Origin: Dehalococcoidia bacterium
GTDB lineage: Bacteria > Chloroflexota > Dehalococcoidia > Dehalococcoidales > UBA1222
Length of the DNA stretch: 7,386 nt
Assembly: GCA_009779655.1 (NCBI GenBank)
Contig: WRDV01000047.1
Coordinates: forward strand, 1-7,386
Direction of reading: 5' to 3'
The position numbers were made by a program, and so were the translations under genes. Below the pieces are notes generated by a model that had not been told where the DNA came from, ran no database searches, and worked only from the letters and a program-made list of their open reading frames with translations. This document shows, in pieces, positions 1 to 5,697 of the stretch. Numbering within the stretch: the stretch's first letter is position 1; each line of letters begins with the position of its first letter.

Positions 1-34
1 CTTTTATCCCCCGCTGCTGTTTTAACTCCGGCAC
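1..34 (-). CDS. 5' end of an unidentified gene, GTG start (partial)
   Basis: Only the first eleven codons and one base lie inside the window, reading M-P-E-L-K-Q-Q-R-G-I-K with GTG as initiator. The support is a good Shine-Dalgarno, GAGGT, seven bases upstream of the GTG. The frame stays open to the window edge, and the gene would follow the stop of the membrane protein gene at 74 with only 39 bp between. The fragment is too short to assign a family. An alternative is that the true start lies beyond the edge, because a G-rich stretch at positions 8-13 on the minus strand could serve as a ribosome site for a start just outside. The start and strand are inferences from these signals. Confidence 0.4.
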   Translation of the reverse strand, partial: MPELKQQRGIK

Positions 35-41
35 TTGTCTT

Positions 42-46
42 ACCTC
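42..46 (-). promoter_or_regulatory. Shine-Dalgarno GAGGT for the GTG start at 34
   Basis: On the minus strand the order is GAGGT, seven bases, then GTG. This is normal spacing and is the main reason to propose a gene start at 34. The site lies only two bases from the edge of the palindrome at 49-74, so folding of that palindrome in RNA would place a hairpin immediately upstream of the ribosome site. Confidence 0.45.
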
Positions 47-48
47 AT

Positions 49-74
49 ATATAGTAGTTACGTAACTACTATAT
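49..74. repeat. Perfect 26-bp palindrome between two genes
   Basis: Two 13-base arms centred between positions 61 and 62 are exactly complementary, with the core GTAGTTACGTAACTAC. The element begins at the last base of the membrane protein's stop codon and ends just before the Shine-Dalgarno of the next candidate gene. No T-run follows on either strand, so it is not a typical intrinsic terminator. A two-fold symmetric site in a short intergenic space could be an operator for a dimeric repressor, or an RNA stem that protects the upstream 3' end. The sequence does not decide between these. Confidence 0.7.
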
Positions 75-628
75 TACCACAACCCATCCTTCTCTGCAAA
101 CGTATAAACTTCCCACGACCTTAGCAATGGTGTGTTAAGCCTGCCTTTGTATCTTAATAATGAGTATATTGATATTAGCAGAAAGATGATTCCTGCTATA
201 GTGCAAAACATTCTGAATTTAAAGTTAGAGTCATCAAGTCGCTTGTTAAAGCTTTCTATAGTTATAATGTCTTTGCCTTGAATGCTCAAGGCAACAAGCG
301 GAGGCATAGAAAGCATTTCGTCAAGTTGATCTGCCCACTTTTGTTCAATTCTAAAAACTGCGACTTGTCCTACAAGTTCTTTGCTTTCATCTAAATCAAA
401 TAGATTTTTGTCAATAAACATTCTTTGTCTGTACTCTAGAGTGCGTATGACATAGTTTTCTTTAACAATTTCTATACTTGTTATTGTCGCTGTCAACTGG
501 ACAGAGTTGGATTCGGTAGGCCTTTCATTTATATTTGGTACAGTATAACCAGTAAAAAGAGACATCACAAAGAAAATGAAGAAGAACGCCGAAAGAATCA
601 AAGCTCCTATATTTTTCCCCATTCCCAT
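74..628 (-). CDS. Two-helix membrane protein of unknown function
   Basis: This is a 184-residue protein I do not recognise. Residues about 8-26 form a strongly hydrophobic segment rich in Phe, preceded by a Lys, and residues about 139-158 form a second one followed by RYKGR. That charge pattern predicts both ends inside the cell and residues about 28-138 outside. The outer part has alternating beta-like stretches (SVQLTATITSIEIV, QVAVFRI, VALSIQGKDIITIE). The arrangement resembles DUF3592-type proteins in outline only; no family motif is visible. The start at 628 is supported by GAGGGTGG at 635-642, six bases upstream; Met3 is a possible alternative. By hand count the gene is about 35% G+C over 121-360, against about 52% in three sampled lines of purB, so it may have a different history from its neighbours. 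Confidence 0.75.
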   Translation of the reverse strand: MGMGKNIGALILSAFFFIFFVMSLFTGYTVPNINERPTESNSVQLTATITSIEIVKENYVIRTLEYRQRMFIDKNLFDLDESKELVGQVAVFRIEQKWADQLDEMLSMPPLVALSIQGKDIITIESFNKRLDDSNFKFRMFCTIAGIIFLLISIYSLLRYKGRLNTPLLRSWEVYTFAEKDGLW

Positions 629-944
629 CTTTTACCACCCTCGTTGCCGGATCATTTGGTCTATCAGAGAGCGTGAATATCAATGCTGCGGCCAGAAGAT
701 ACAATACTTCCCAGTATACTCCTCTCGGTACCCAAAATATACGAGATACTCTCTGAGAGGTATGTTATCCGATCTAAATGGCAGAAGAACTGCCATAGGG
801 GCCCCGCACCAATAGCTTCAGCCTTGTTCTTATTCTATGCAAGAGATAGGATGCTCAACGCCACGGCTTCTGTTCGCTGTCTGAAAACCAAGCATGGAAC
901 GAATTACGTACAATATTCATATACCTTTAGGTGTGTGTGGGGCG
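629..944. other. 316-bp gap without a convincing gene
   Basis: This gap lies between the stop of purB and the start of the membrane protein gene, both read on the minus strand. It should hold the purB 3' untranslated region and probably a promoter for the downstream gene, but I see no clear -35/-10 pair and no hairpin with a T-run. A short inverted repeat, ATGGCAG / CTGCCAT with a five-base loop, lies at 778-796. A second, CCTCTC / GAGAGG, lies at 721-760. Several short frames on both strands are open, including one of 38 codons on the minus strand (680-796), but none has both a start codon and a ribosome site. I could not fold it into a tRNA or a known riboswitch by eye. Confidence 0.5.
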
Positions 945-2300
945 TTAAAGTGCTTTAGGGGCAAGCCGGACAGTAGACTTTTGGGTCATTTTGCCTTTCC
1001 ATTGGCTTGCAGTCAGCCCTAAGCGCTGGAATATTGCATCCACATGCACCGTGTAGAAGTAGTAATCAAAAATGGCATCTAGTTCTTCCGGGTTGATTTG
1101 CTGCATTATCTCGCTGTCTGATTTTAACAATGACATGAACTTTCTACCTGTCTTCCAGCATTTCATAGCATTGCGCTGAGTGAGTTTGTATGCTTCTTGA
1201 CGCGAGAGCCCTTTGTCGATTAACGCCAGCATAATACGCTGCGAGAAAACTAATCCGCGAGTTATTTCCAAGCCTTTCAGCATATTTTGAGGATAAACGT
1301 TAAGGTTCGTGATAACAGCGCTAAATACGTCAATCATGTAATCAAGAAGTAAACAGGCGTCAGGCAGGATAATGCGCTCGGTGGATGAGTGTGATATGTC
1401 GCGCTCATGCCATAACGCTACATTTTCCATGGAGGTCAAGGCGTAGCCCCGCATAAGGCGTGCCATGCCACAAATGCGCTCGCACAGCTCAGGATTGCGC
1501 TTATGCGGCATAGAGGATGATCCTGTCTGCCCTTCTTGGAAAGGTTCTTCCACTTCGCGGGATTCGGTTTTTTGTAATAAGCGTATTTCTGTGGCAAATT
1601 TCTCAAGCGATGCGGCACAAATAGCCAGAGTAGTAATAAACTGTGCATGTCTGTCGCGTTGCAGGATTTGATTGGAAATAGGTGCCGGAGTTAGCTCAAG
1701 TTTAGCGCAGGCAATCTCCTCCACTTCCATGGGCACTGTGGCATATGTGCCCACAGCTCCTGAGATTTGGCCGAAAGCGGTGACTTTCGCAGCCTCTTCA
1801 AGACGGTGCCGGTTGCGCTGCATTTCTTCCATCCATAGAGCTAGCTTGAGCCCAAAGGTAGTTGGCTCGGCATGAATACCATGCGTGCGCCCAATCATCA
1901 ATGTGTATTTATGCTCGATAGCCTTAACTGCCAGTGCCTCAATCAAAGTCTTCATGCCGGCTGACAATAATTTGGATGATTCAACGAGTTGTAATGATAG
2001 AGCGGTGTCCATCACATCGCTTGAAGTTAGTCCCATGTGGATGAATCTGGCGTCTTGCCCGACTGAAGGAGCAATTGAGCCCAAGAAAGCGGTCATATCG
2101 TGATGTGTTTCTGTCACTATTTTAGCCATGAGATTGAGGTCGCATTTGGCCATCTTGATTTTAGCAAGCGACGTGTTGGGAATTTTACCAAGCTTGACCC
2201 ATGCTTCGCAGACAGCGATTTCAACATCCAGCCACTTACTGAATTTATTCTCGTCTGACCAGACCCGCTTCATTTCCGGACGGCTGTACCGCTCTATCAT
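945..2300 (-). CDS. purB: Adenylosuccinate lyase
   Basis: PurB catalyses two beta-eliminations that release fumarate in the cytosol: SAICAR to AICAR in IMP synthesis, and adenylosuccinate to AMP. The fumarase/aspartase superfamily signature is clear at residues 260-270 (GSSSMPHKRNP), the flexible loop with the catalytic serine. Other conserved blocks are THHDMTAFL (65-73), LTSSDVMDTAL (91-101), GRTHGIHAEPTTFG (137-150), which carries a catalytic histidine, and WHERDISHSSTER (297-309). Length is 451 residues, roughly twenty more than many bacterial PurB proteins. The extra residues are a basic tail after about residue 428 (SQWKGKMTQK region). The ATG at 2300 is preceded by AGAAGGG five bases upstream, lying in the 13-bp gap after purE, so it is probably translated from the purDEB message. 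No terminator is evident downstream. Confidence 0.97.
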   Translation of the reverse strand: MIERYSRPEMKRVWSDENKFSKWLDVEIAVCEAWVKLGKIPNTSLAKIKMAKCDLNLMAKIVTETHHDMTAFLGSIAPSVGQDARFIHMGLTSSDVMDTALSLQLVESSKLLSAGMKTLIEALAVKAIEHKYTLMIGRTHGIHAEPTTFGLKLALWMEEMQRNRHRLEEAAKVTAFGQISGAVGTYATVPMEVEEIACAKLELTPAPISNQILQRDRHAQFITTLAICAASLEKFATEIRLLQKTESREVEEPFQEGQTGSSSMPHKRNPELCERICGMARLMRGYALTSMENVALWHERDISHSSTERIILPDACLLLDYMIDVFSAVITNLNVYPQNMLKGLEITRGLVFSQRIMLALIDKGLSRQEAYKLTQRNAMKCWKTGRKFMSLLKSDSEIMQQINPEELDAIFDYYFYTVHVDAIFQRLGLTASQWKGKMTQKSTVRLAPKAL

Positions 2301-2313
2301 AAGTCCCTTCTCT

Positions 2314-2772
2314 TTAGCCTGCTGCTAGCTCTTGGCGATAAGCGTTATAAGCTGCGTGAATATTATCGTATTTTAAGCCCAGTATTTCAGCGGCGAGGAA
2401 TGCCGCATTCTTAGCTCCCGCTGTTCCGATGGCTACCGTTGCCACAGGAATACCGGCAGGCATTTGCACTATGGAGTAAAGAGCATCAATTCCTTTGAGG
2501 TCGCTTGTAGGCATCGGCACGCCGATGATGGGCAGTGTTGTCCATGATGCCATCACTCCGGGAAGGTGAGCCGCCGCACCGGCTGCTGCGATGATAATCT
2601 CAGTACCGCGCTCGCGTGCGCCCTGTGCAAACAGGCGAGCTTTCTCAGGAGTTCGGTGCGCTGAGAGAACATGCATTTCGTAATCGATCTCCATTTTGGT
2701 TAACGTGTCTAGACAAGGCTGCATGGCCTCCCCATCAGACTTTGAACCCATAACGACAGCAACTAGAGCCAT
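2314..2772 (-). CDS. purE: N5-carboxyaminoimidazole ribonucleotide mutase (class I PurE)
   Basis: PurE converts N5-CAIR to CAIR in the middle of de novo purine synthesis. The 152-residue length and motifs fit the bacterial class I enzyme: GSKSD at 9-13 (phosphate binding), SAHRTP at 37-42 with the catalytic histidine, AGAAAHLPG at 64-72, and MPAGIPVATVAIG from 104. Class I PurE normally works with PurK, which makes N5-CAIR from AIR. No purK lies in this window, so it would be expected elsewhere in the genome. The ATG at 2772 follows a strong AAGGGGG with about eight bases of spacing. The gene lies 61 bp after purD and 13 bp before purB, consistent with one transcript. The tail (AAYNAYRQELAAG) is ordinary for the family. 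Confidence 0.96.
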   Translation of the reverse strand: MALVAVVMGSKSDGEAMQPCLDTLTKMEIDYEMHVLSAHRTPEKARLFAQGARERGTEIIIAAAGAAAHLPGVMASWTTLPIIGVPMPTSDLKGIDALYSIVQMPAGIPVATVAIGTAGAKNAAFLAAEILGLKYDNIHAAYNAYRQELAAG

Positions 2773-2833
2773 AAATTTACCCCCTTATTATTCTATTTTC
2801 TTCTAGTAGTTGCCCGCAGATATATTCAGTTAA

Positions 2834-4090
2834 CTAAAACTGCGCAATATCTGTGCGGTAATGCACACCCTCAAAATTGATGCGCGGTAAGTTATTATAT
2901 ACTTTTTGCCGCGCTTGCGACAATGTCGCGCCCATAGCCGCAACCGTGAGCACGCGTCCGCCGGAGGTTGCTATCTTGCCGTCTGAGTCCAGCTTTGTAC
3001 CGGCATGGAATACCAATACATCATTATCTACATCTGAGAGTCCTGATATGGGAAGCCCTACCGGATAGTGTCCGGGATAACCCGGCGCCGCCATGACTAC
3101 GCCGACACATGCCTCGTCGCTCCATTCAATCACCTGTTTATCCAGACGCTTTTCAATGGCCGCAAGCGTAATGTCAACCAGATCGCTTTTCAATCTAGGC
3201 AGTATAACCTGTGTTTCAGGATCGCCAAGCCTGCAGTTAAATTCCACTGTGCGTGTGACGCTGTTATGTATCATCAAACCGCCGTATAACACGCCTGTGA
3301 AAGGCGAATCCTCTGACGATAGCGCTTGGATGGTTGGGTGCATTATTTCGCGCATGGCACGCTCACTCAGTTCAGGCGTGTAAAAATCAGGCGGGGAGAA
3401 ACTGCCCATTCCACCGGTATTAGGCCCCTCGTTATTGTTGAAAACACGCTTGTAATCGCAGGCGGTGACAGGCGGAGAGAGTGTAACGCCGTCTGAGAAG
3501 GTAAAGATACTCATTTCGCGCCCTGTCATGTATTCCTCAATCACAACACACTTGCCTGCGTCTCCAAGGGCATTATCTTGCATCATTGATTTGAGTGTGT
3601 CTAAGGCTTCGTTTGTACTCTGCGCAATGACAACGCCTTTTCCTGCTGCTAGCCCATCGGCCTTTATCACGATTGGAAGTTTGTGATGCTTGACATAAGA
3701 TGCAGCCTTGTCTAGGTTAGAGAAACTTTGGCTGGCTGCGGTAGGTATTCCATATTTAGACATCAGCGCTTTTGAGAAGATTTTTGATGCTTCAATACGG
3801 GCTGCTGTGCGCGTAGGCCCGAAAACCGGCAGTCCCGCATGTTGGAATTGATCTACAAGTCCTTCGGACAGCGGCGTTTCAGGTCCGACGAATGTGAAAT
3901 CTATCTTATGCTGCCGGGCGACATTTATTAGAGATGGAATATCTGTTGCTGGGACATTGATATTTTGCGCAATGGTTGCTGTGCCGGCGTTGCCAGGAGC
4001 TACAAATACCTTGCTAACGCGCGGACTTTGCAGTAACTTCCAAACGATAGCGTGCTCGCGTGCGCCGGTTCCAATTACTAATATTTTCAT
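2834..4090 (-). CDS. purD: Phosphoribosylamine-glycine ligase (GAR synthetase)
   Basis: PurD joins 5-phosphoribosylamine and glycine with ATP to give GAR, the second committed step of purine synthesis. The 418-residue protein has the full ATP-grasp layout. The N-terminal domain starts with VIGTGAREHA (5-14) and has GPETPLSEGLVD (69-80). The ATP-grasp core shows KADGLAAGKGVVIA (143-156), EEYMTGREMSIF (185-196), GPNTGGMGSFSPP (222-234) and EFNCRLGDPETQ (283-294), the last being metal-binding. The C-terminal domain contains GVVMAAPGYPG (330-340) and TSGGRVL. Several blocks depart from the common Proteobacterial wording (NCRLGDPE rather than NARFGDPE; CDYKRVF rather than QDHKRV) but keep the key acidic residues. 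It is the first gene of the presumed purDEB operon. The ATG at 4090 has a weaker ribosome site, TGGGGC, than its neighbours. Confidence 0.97.
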   Translation of the reverse strand: MKILVIGTGAREHAIVWKLLQSPRVSKVFVAPGNAGTATIAQNINVPATDIPSLINVARQHKIDFTFVGPETPLSEGLVDQFQHAGLPVFGPTRTAARIEASKIFSKALMSKYGIPTAASQSFSNLDKAASYVKHHKLPIVIKADGLAAGKGVVIAQSTNEALDTLKSMMQDNALGDAGKCVVIEEYMTGREMSIFTFSDGVTLSPPVTACDYKRVFNNNEGPNTGGMGSFSPPDFYTPELSERAMREIMHPTIQALSSEDSPFTGVLYGGLMIHNSVTRTVEFNCRLGDPETQVILPRLKSDLVDITLAAIEKRLDKQVIEWSDEACVGVVMAAPGYPGHYPVGLPISGLSDVDNDVLVFHAGTKLDSDGKIATSGGRVLTVAAMGATLSQARQKVYNNLPRINFEGVHYRTDIAQF

Positions 4091-4353
4091 GTTTTACTGC
4101 CCCAACTACAGAATTTGCTAGCCTGTTATTTTAGCATGGCAAGGATAATATTTGATATGGGGCGGCTACATGAACGTTTGAACATGCAATTTTAGCAGCG
4201 AAAACGCGTACGAATCAAGGCTGTGTGAACTTGTTTTTGTCTATTTCAACGTGTCCGAATATTTTTCTCGCCCTGTTTTTGGCGCTTTGAGCTTTGCCAA
4301 TTTCTTAATGTTACACTGATGAACAAAGACTGCCTTGTCTATTCGCGAAACAC
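4091..4353. other. 263-bp spacer upstream of purD
   Basis: This spacer separates the end of rpiB from the start of purD, both on the minus strand, so it should contain the purD promoter. Two minus-strand hexamers resemble a -10 element: TAAAAT just upstream of the ribosome site, and TATTAT at 4145-4150. Neither has a convincing TTGACA partner at 16-18 bp. A small inverted repeat TGCTA / TAGCA lies within 4115-4136. I recognise no purine riboswitch or other named leader, and no clear terminator for rpiB; the best hairpin has only a four-base GC stem. Confidence 0.35.
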
Positions 4354-4785
4354 TCAGTTTTGCATATCGGCTAATTTGTTTAACCGCTTACAATGCCGTC
4401 CGTCATCAAATGAGGTTGTCAAAAATATCATTATTATATCTTCAACATGTTGAGTTTTTTCCGCGCCGAGACAAAGCACGTTGGCGTTATTGTGCAGCCT
4501 GGAACGTTCTGCCATAAAAGTATCGCAGCACAATGCTGCGCGAATGCCACGCACTTTGTTGGCGGCAATGCTCATGCCAATACCTGTTCCGCATATAAGT
4601 ATGCCTCTCTCGCATGTTCCGCAAGTTATTTGCTCGCATACATCACGCGCAATGTCAGGATAATCCACGCTCTGTTTATCGTATGCTCCTACGTCTTGTA
4701 ACTGATATCCCATATCACCTAACAGACGAATGATAGCGGCTTTCATTTCTACTCCGCGGTGGTCGCTTCCTATTGCAATAAACAT
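4354..4785 (-). CDS. rpiB: Ribose-5-phosphate isomerase B
   Basis: RpiB interconverts ribulose-5-phosphate and ribose-5-phosphate in the non-oxidative pentose phosphate pathway, feeding PRPP and hence purine synthesis. The 143-residue protein shows the LacA/LacB/RpiB fold motifs: GSDHRG (6-11), DVGAYD (31-36), DYPDIA (41-46), the catalytic-cysteine loop ILICGTGIGMSIAANK (62-77, Cys65), HNNANVLCLG (98-107) and FDDGRH (126-131). The start was set at 4785 because MFIAIGSDHRG is the usual family N-terminus and GGAG lies five bases upstream. A longer reading from 4848 would add 21 unconserved residues and overlap tsaC. It follows the tsaC stop by 13 bp, so the two are probably cotranscribed. The C-terminal KRLNKLADMQN is unremarkable. 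Confidence 0.96.
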   Translation of the reverse strand: MFIAIGSDHRGVEMKAAIIRLLGDMGYQLQDVGAYDKQSVDYPDIARDVCEQITCGTCERGILICGTGIGMSIAANKVRGIRAALCCDTFMAERSRLHNNANVLCLGAEKTQHVEDIIMIFLTTSFDDGRHCKRLNKLADMQN

Positions 4786-4790
4786 AAGCT

Positions 4791-4794
4791 CTCC
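4791..4794 (-). promoter_or_regulatory. Shine-Dalgarno GGAG deciding the rpiB start
   Basis: The minus strand reads TTGGAGAGCTT then ATG at 4785, so GGAG is five bases from the start codon and lies wholly inside the 13-bp tsaC-rpiB gap. This favours the 143-residue form over the longer in-frame reading that begins inside tsaC. Confidence 0.8.
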
Positions 4795-4798
4795 AAAT

Positions 4799-5422
4799 CT
4801 AGTAGAGAATACAGTATTTCTCCAGCGCCTCTTGCGGCACTGCCCCATGGCGCAGAATACGCGGCTTATCCGTACTCATGTCGATAATGGTTGATTCTAT
4901 TCCCCCCGGAGTCTTGCCGCCGTCAATAATCAAATTTACGCTATCACCTATCTGGTGATCTACTTCCTGTGCAGTTAATGGACTTGGCAGCCCATGGATG
5001 TTAGCGGACGTGCCTACAAGCGGCACATCTACCCACTTTACAATATCAATAGTTGTTGAATGATTAGCGATACGCACTCCTACAGTGGGCTGCCCTGCGG
5101 TGACAATATCAGGAACAAATGGTTTCTTGCGAAATACTATTGTTAGCGCTCCGGGCCAGAAGTCGCGCATCATATTCCGTGCCGCATCAGATATGTCGCA
5201 AGCTACCAAATCGATGTCGCGCGCTTCTCCAAGCAGAATAGGGAGGGGCATATTCATAGGACGTCGTTTGATATCAAAGATTTTTTGTATGCAAGAGATG
5301 TAATTGACAGGCGCGCCAAGAGCATAGACTGTATCTGTGGGAAAAGCCACGGGGTTCCCGTTTACTAGCAACGATACTGCCCGCCGTAAGTTGACGTAGA
5401 TATTATCTTGCACGTCTGCCAA
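4799..5422 (-). CDS. tsaC: L-threonylcarbamoyladenylate synthase (TsaC/YrdC/Sua5 family)
   Basis: The enzyme makes threonylcarbamoyl-AMP from threonine, bicarbonate and ATP. TsaD and partners then transfer the threonylcarbamoyl group to A37 of ANN-decoding tRNAs (t6A). The 207-residue protein is a single YrdC domain; the extra C-terminal Sua5 domain of about 130 residues is absent. Visible family motifs are PTDTVYALGA (28-37), IKRRP (51-55, the nucleotide-binding basic cluster), WPGALTIV (89-96), VGVRIANH (114-121), VGTSANIHG (136-144), GGIESTIIDMS (173-183) and RILRHGAV (188-195). Initiation is at a TTG: GGAG lies ten bases upstream, and no ATG occurs in frame before it. A GTG nine bases further in would be too far from that site. 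It leads the two-gene unit with rpiB, a neighbourhood also seen in Bacillus subtilis (ywlC, ywlF). Confidence 0.94.
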   Translation of the reverse strand: MADVQDNIYVNLRRAVSLLVNGNPVAFPTDTVYALGAPVNYISCIQKIFDIKRRPMNMPLPILLGEARDIDLVACDISDAARNMMRDFWPGALTIVFRKKPFVPDIVTAGQPTVGVRIANHSTTIDIVKWVDVPLVGTSANIHGLPSPLTAQEVDHQIGDSVNLIIDGGKTPGGIESTIIDMSTDKPRILRHGAVPQEALEKYCILY

Positions 5423-5432
5423 GTTTTTGTTT

Positions 5433-5436
5433 CTCC
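5433..5436 (-). promoter_or_regulatory. Shine-Dalgarno GGAG for the TTG start of tsaC
   Basis: The minus strand reads CCGGAGAAACAAAAAC then TTG at 5422. Spacing from GGAG to TTG is ten bases, at the upper end of normal. The next possible initiator, GTG at 5413, would be 19 bases away, so this site selects the TTG. A rare start codon with long spacing suggests modest translation. Confidence 0.7.
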
Positions 5437-5441
5437 GGATG

Positions 5442-5501
5442 TTATTTAAGTATGAGTTCCTCTCGCTCCATTTCCAACAAATATCTACAGGCGTCTCTCA
5501 T
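5442..5501 (-). CDS. Possible 19-residue leader ORF upstream of tsaC (uncertain)
   Basis: An ATG-started frame encodes MRDACRYLLEMEREELILK and stops 19 bases before the tsaC start. It has no visible Shine-Dalgarno, matches no leader-peptide type I know, and overlaps a 35-codon plus-strand frame, so it may well be chance. It is listed because it would sit inside any transcript started from the candidate promoter at 5530-5559 and its charged helical composition looks protein-like. Confidence 0.15.
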   Translation of the reverse strand: MRDACRYLLEMEREELILK

Positions 5502-5529
5502 AGCTGTCGATATTCAGAATGAGGCACTC

Positions 5530-5559
5530 ATCATAAAGCCTAAATACGACCTGAGATAA
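5530..5559 (-). promoter_or_regulatory. Candidate weak promoter for tsaC-rpiB
   Basis: On the minus strand TTATCT (5554-5559) and TATGAT (5530-5535) are separated by 18 bp. TATGAT matches five of six positions of the TATAAT consensus, while the -35 matches only three of six of TTGACA. Its position, downstream of the terminator of the previous gene and about 110 bp before the tsaC start, is right for the operon promoter, but the match is weak. Confidence 0.22.
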
Positions 5560-5632
5560 TGATAGCGTTTTAAAAAAAATTCTACCACCTTAAGCACATG
5601 TGGGCGTGTAAATGCGTTTCGGCATGGATACG

Positions 5633-5664
5633 AAAAACCCGGCATGGCTTAAGCCATGCCGGGT
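5633..5664 (-). terminator. Intrinsic terminator of the surface-protein gene
   Basis: A perfect 28-bp palindrome (5637-5664) gives an RNA hairpin with an 11-bp GC-rich stem, CCCGGCATGGC with GCCATGCCGGG, and a TTAA loop. On the minus strand it is followed at once by five T residues. It begins 33 bases after the stop of the repeat protein at 5698. The plus-strand 3' side lacks a T-run, so it acts only on minus-strand transcription. It separates the surface-protein gene from tsaC-rpiB. Confidence 0.92.
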
Positions 5665-5697
5665 AATATCCTCTCCTTGTTTTCTTGCGATGCTGCT

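Noticed and set aside
683..958. 91-codon plus-strand frame with slight likeness to acyl-CoA synthetases
   Set aside because: It has no Shine-Dalgarno, overlaps the 3' end of purB, and has a stop three codons before its ATG. The resemblance rests on one short segment. It is kept only as a part of the gap finding.
1436..2328. Open frames on both strands inside purB
   Set aside because: These are shadows of the purB coding frame. They lack ribosome sites and any family motif, whereas purB itself is unambiguous.
4145..4170. TATTAT as a -10 element for purD
   Set aside because: The best upstream hexamer matches only half of the -35 consensus, so it is not strong enough to annotate as a promoter.
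4250..4262. TCCGAATATT resembling half of a Bacillus PurR box upstream of purD
   Set aside because: The PurR site needs a second, inverted half about 17 bases away, and I found none. The organism is also not clearly a Bacillus relative.
4786..4848. Longer rpiB reading starting at 4848
   Set aside because: It adds 21 residues unlike the family N-terminus and overlaps tsaC, while the ATG at 4785 has its own GGAG and the expected MFIAIGSDHRG start.
5452..5559. 35-codon plus-strand frame (MSSSRSISNKYLQ...) in the tsaC upstream region
   Set aside because: No ribosome site, no recognised similarity, and it runs against all supported genes; the length is within chance expectation.
5570..5615. Second minus-strand terminator (CCAC / GTGG followed by T-run)
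   Set aside because: The stem has only four base pairs with an eleven-base loop, and a much stronger terminator lies just upstream.
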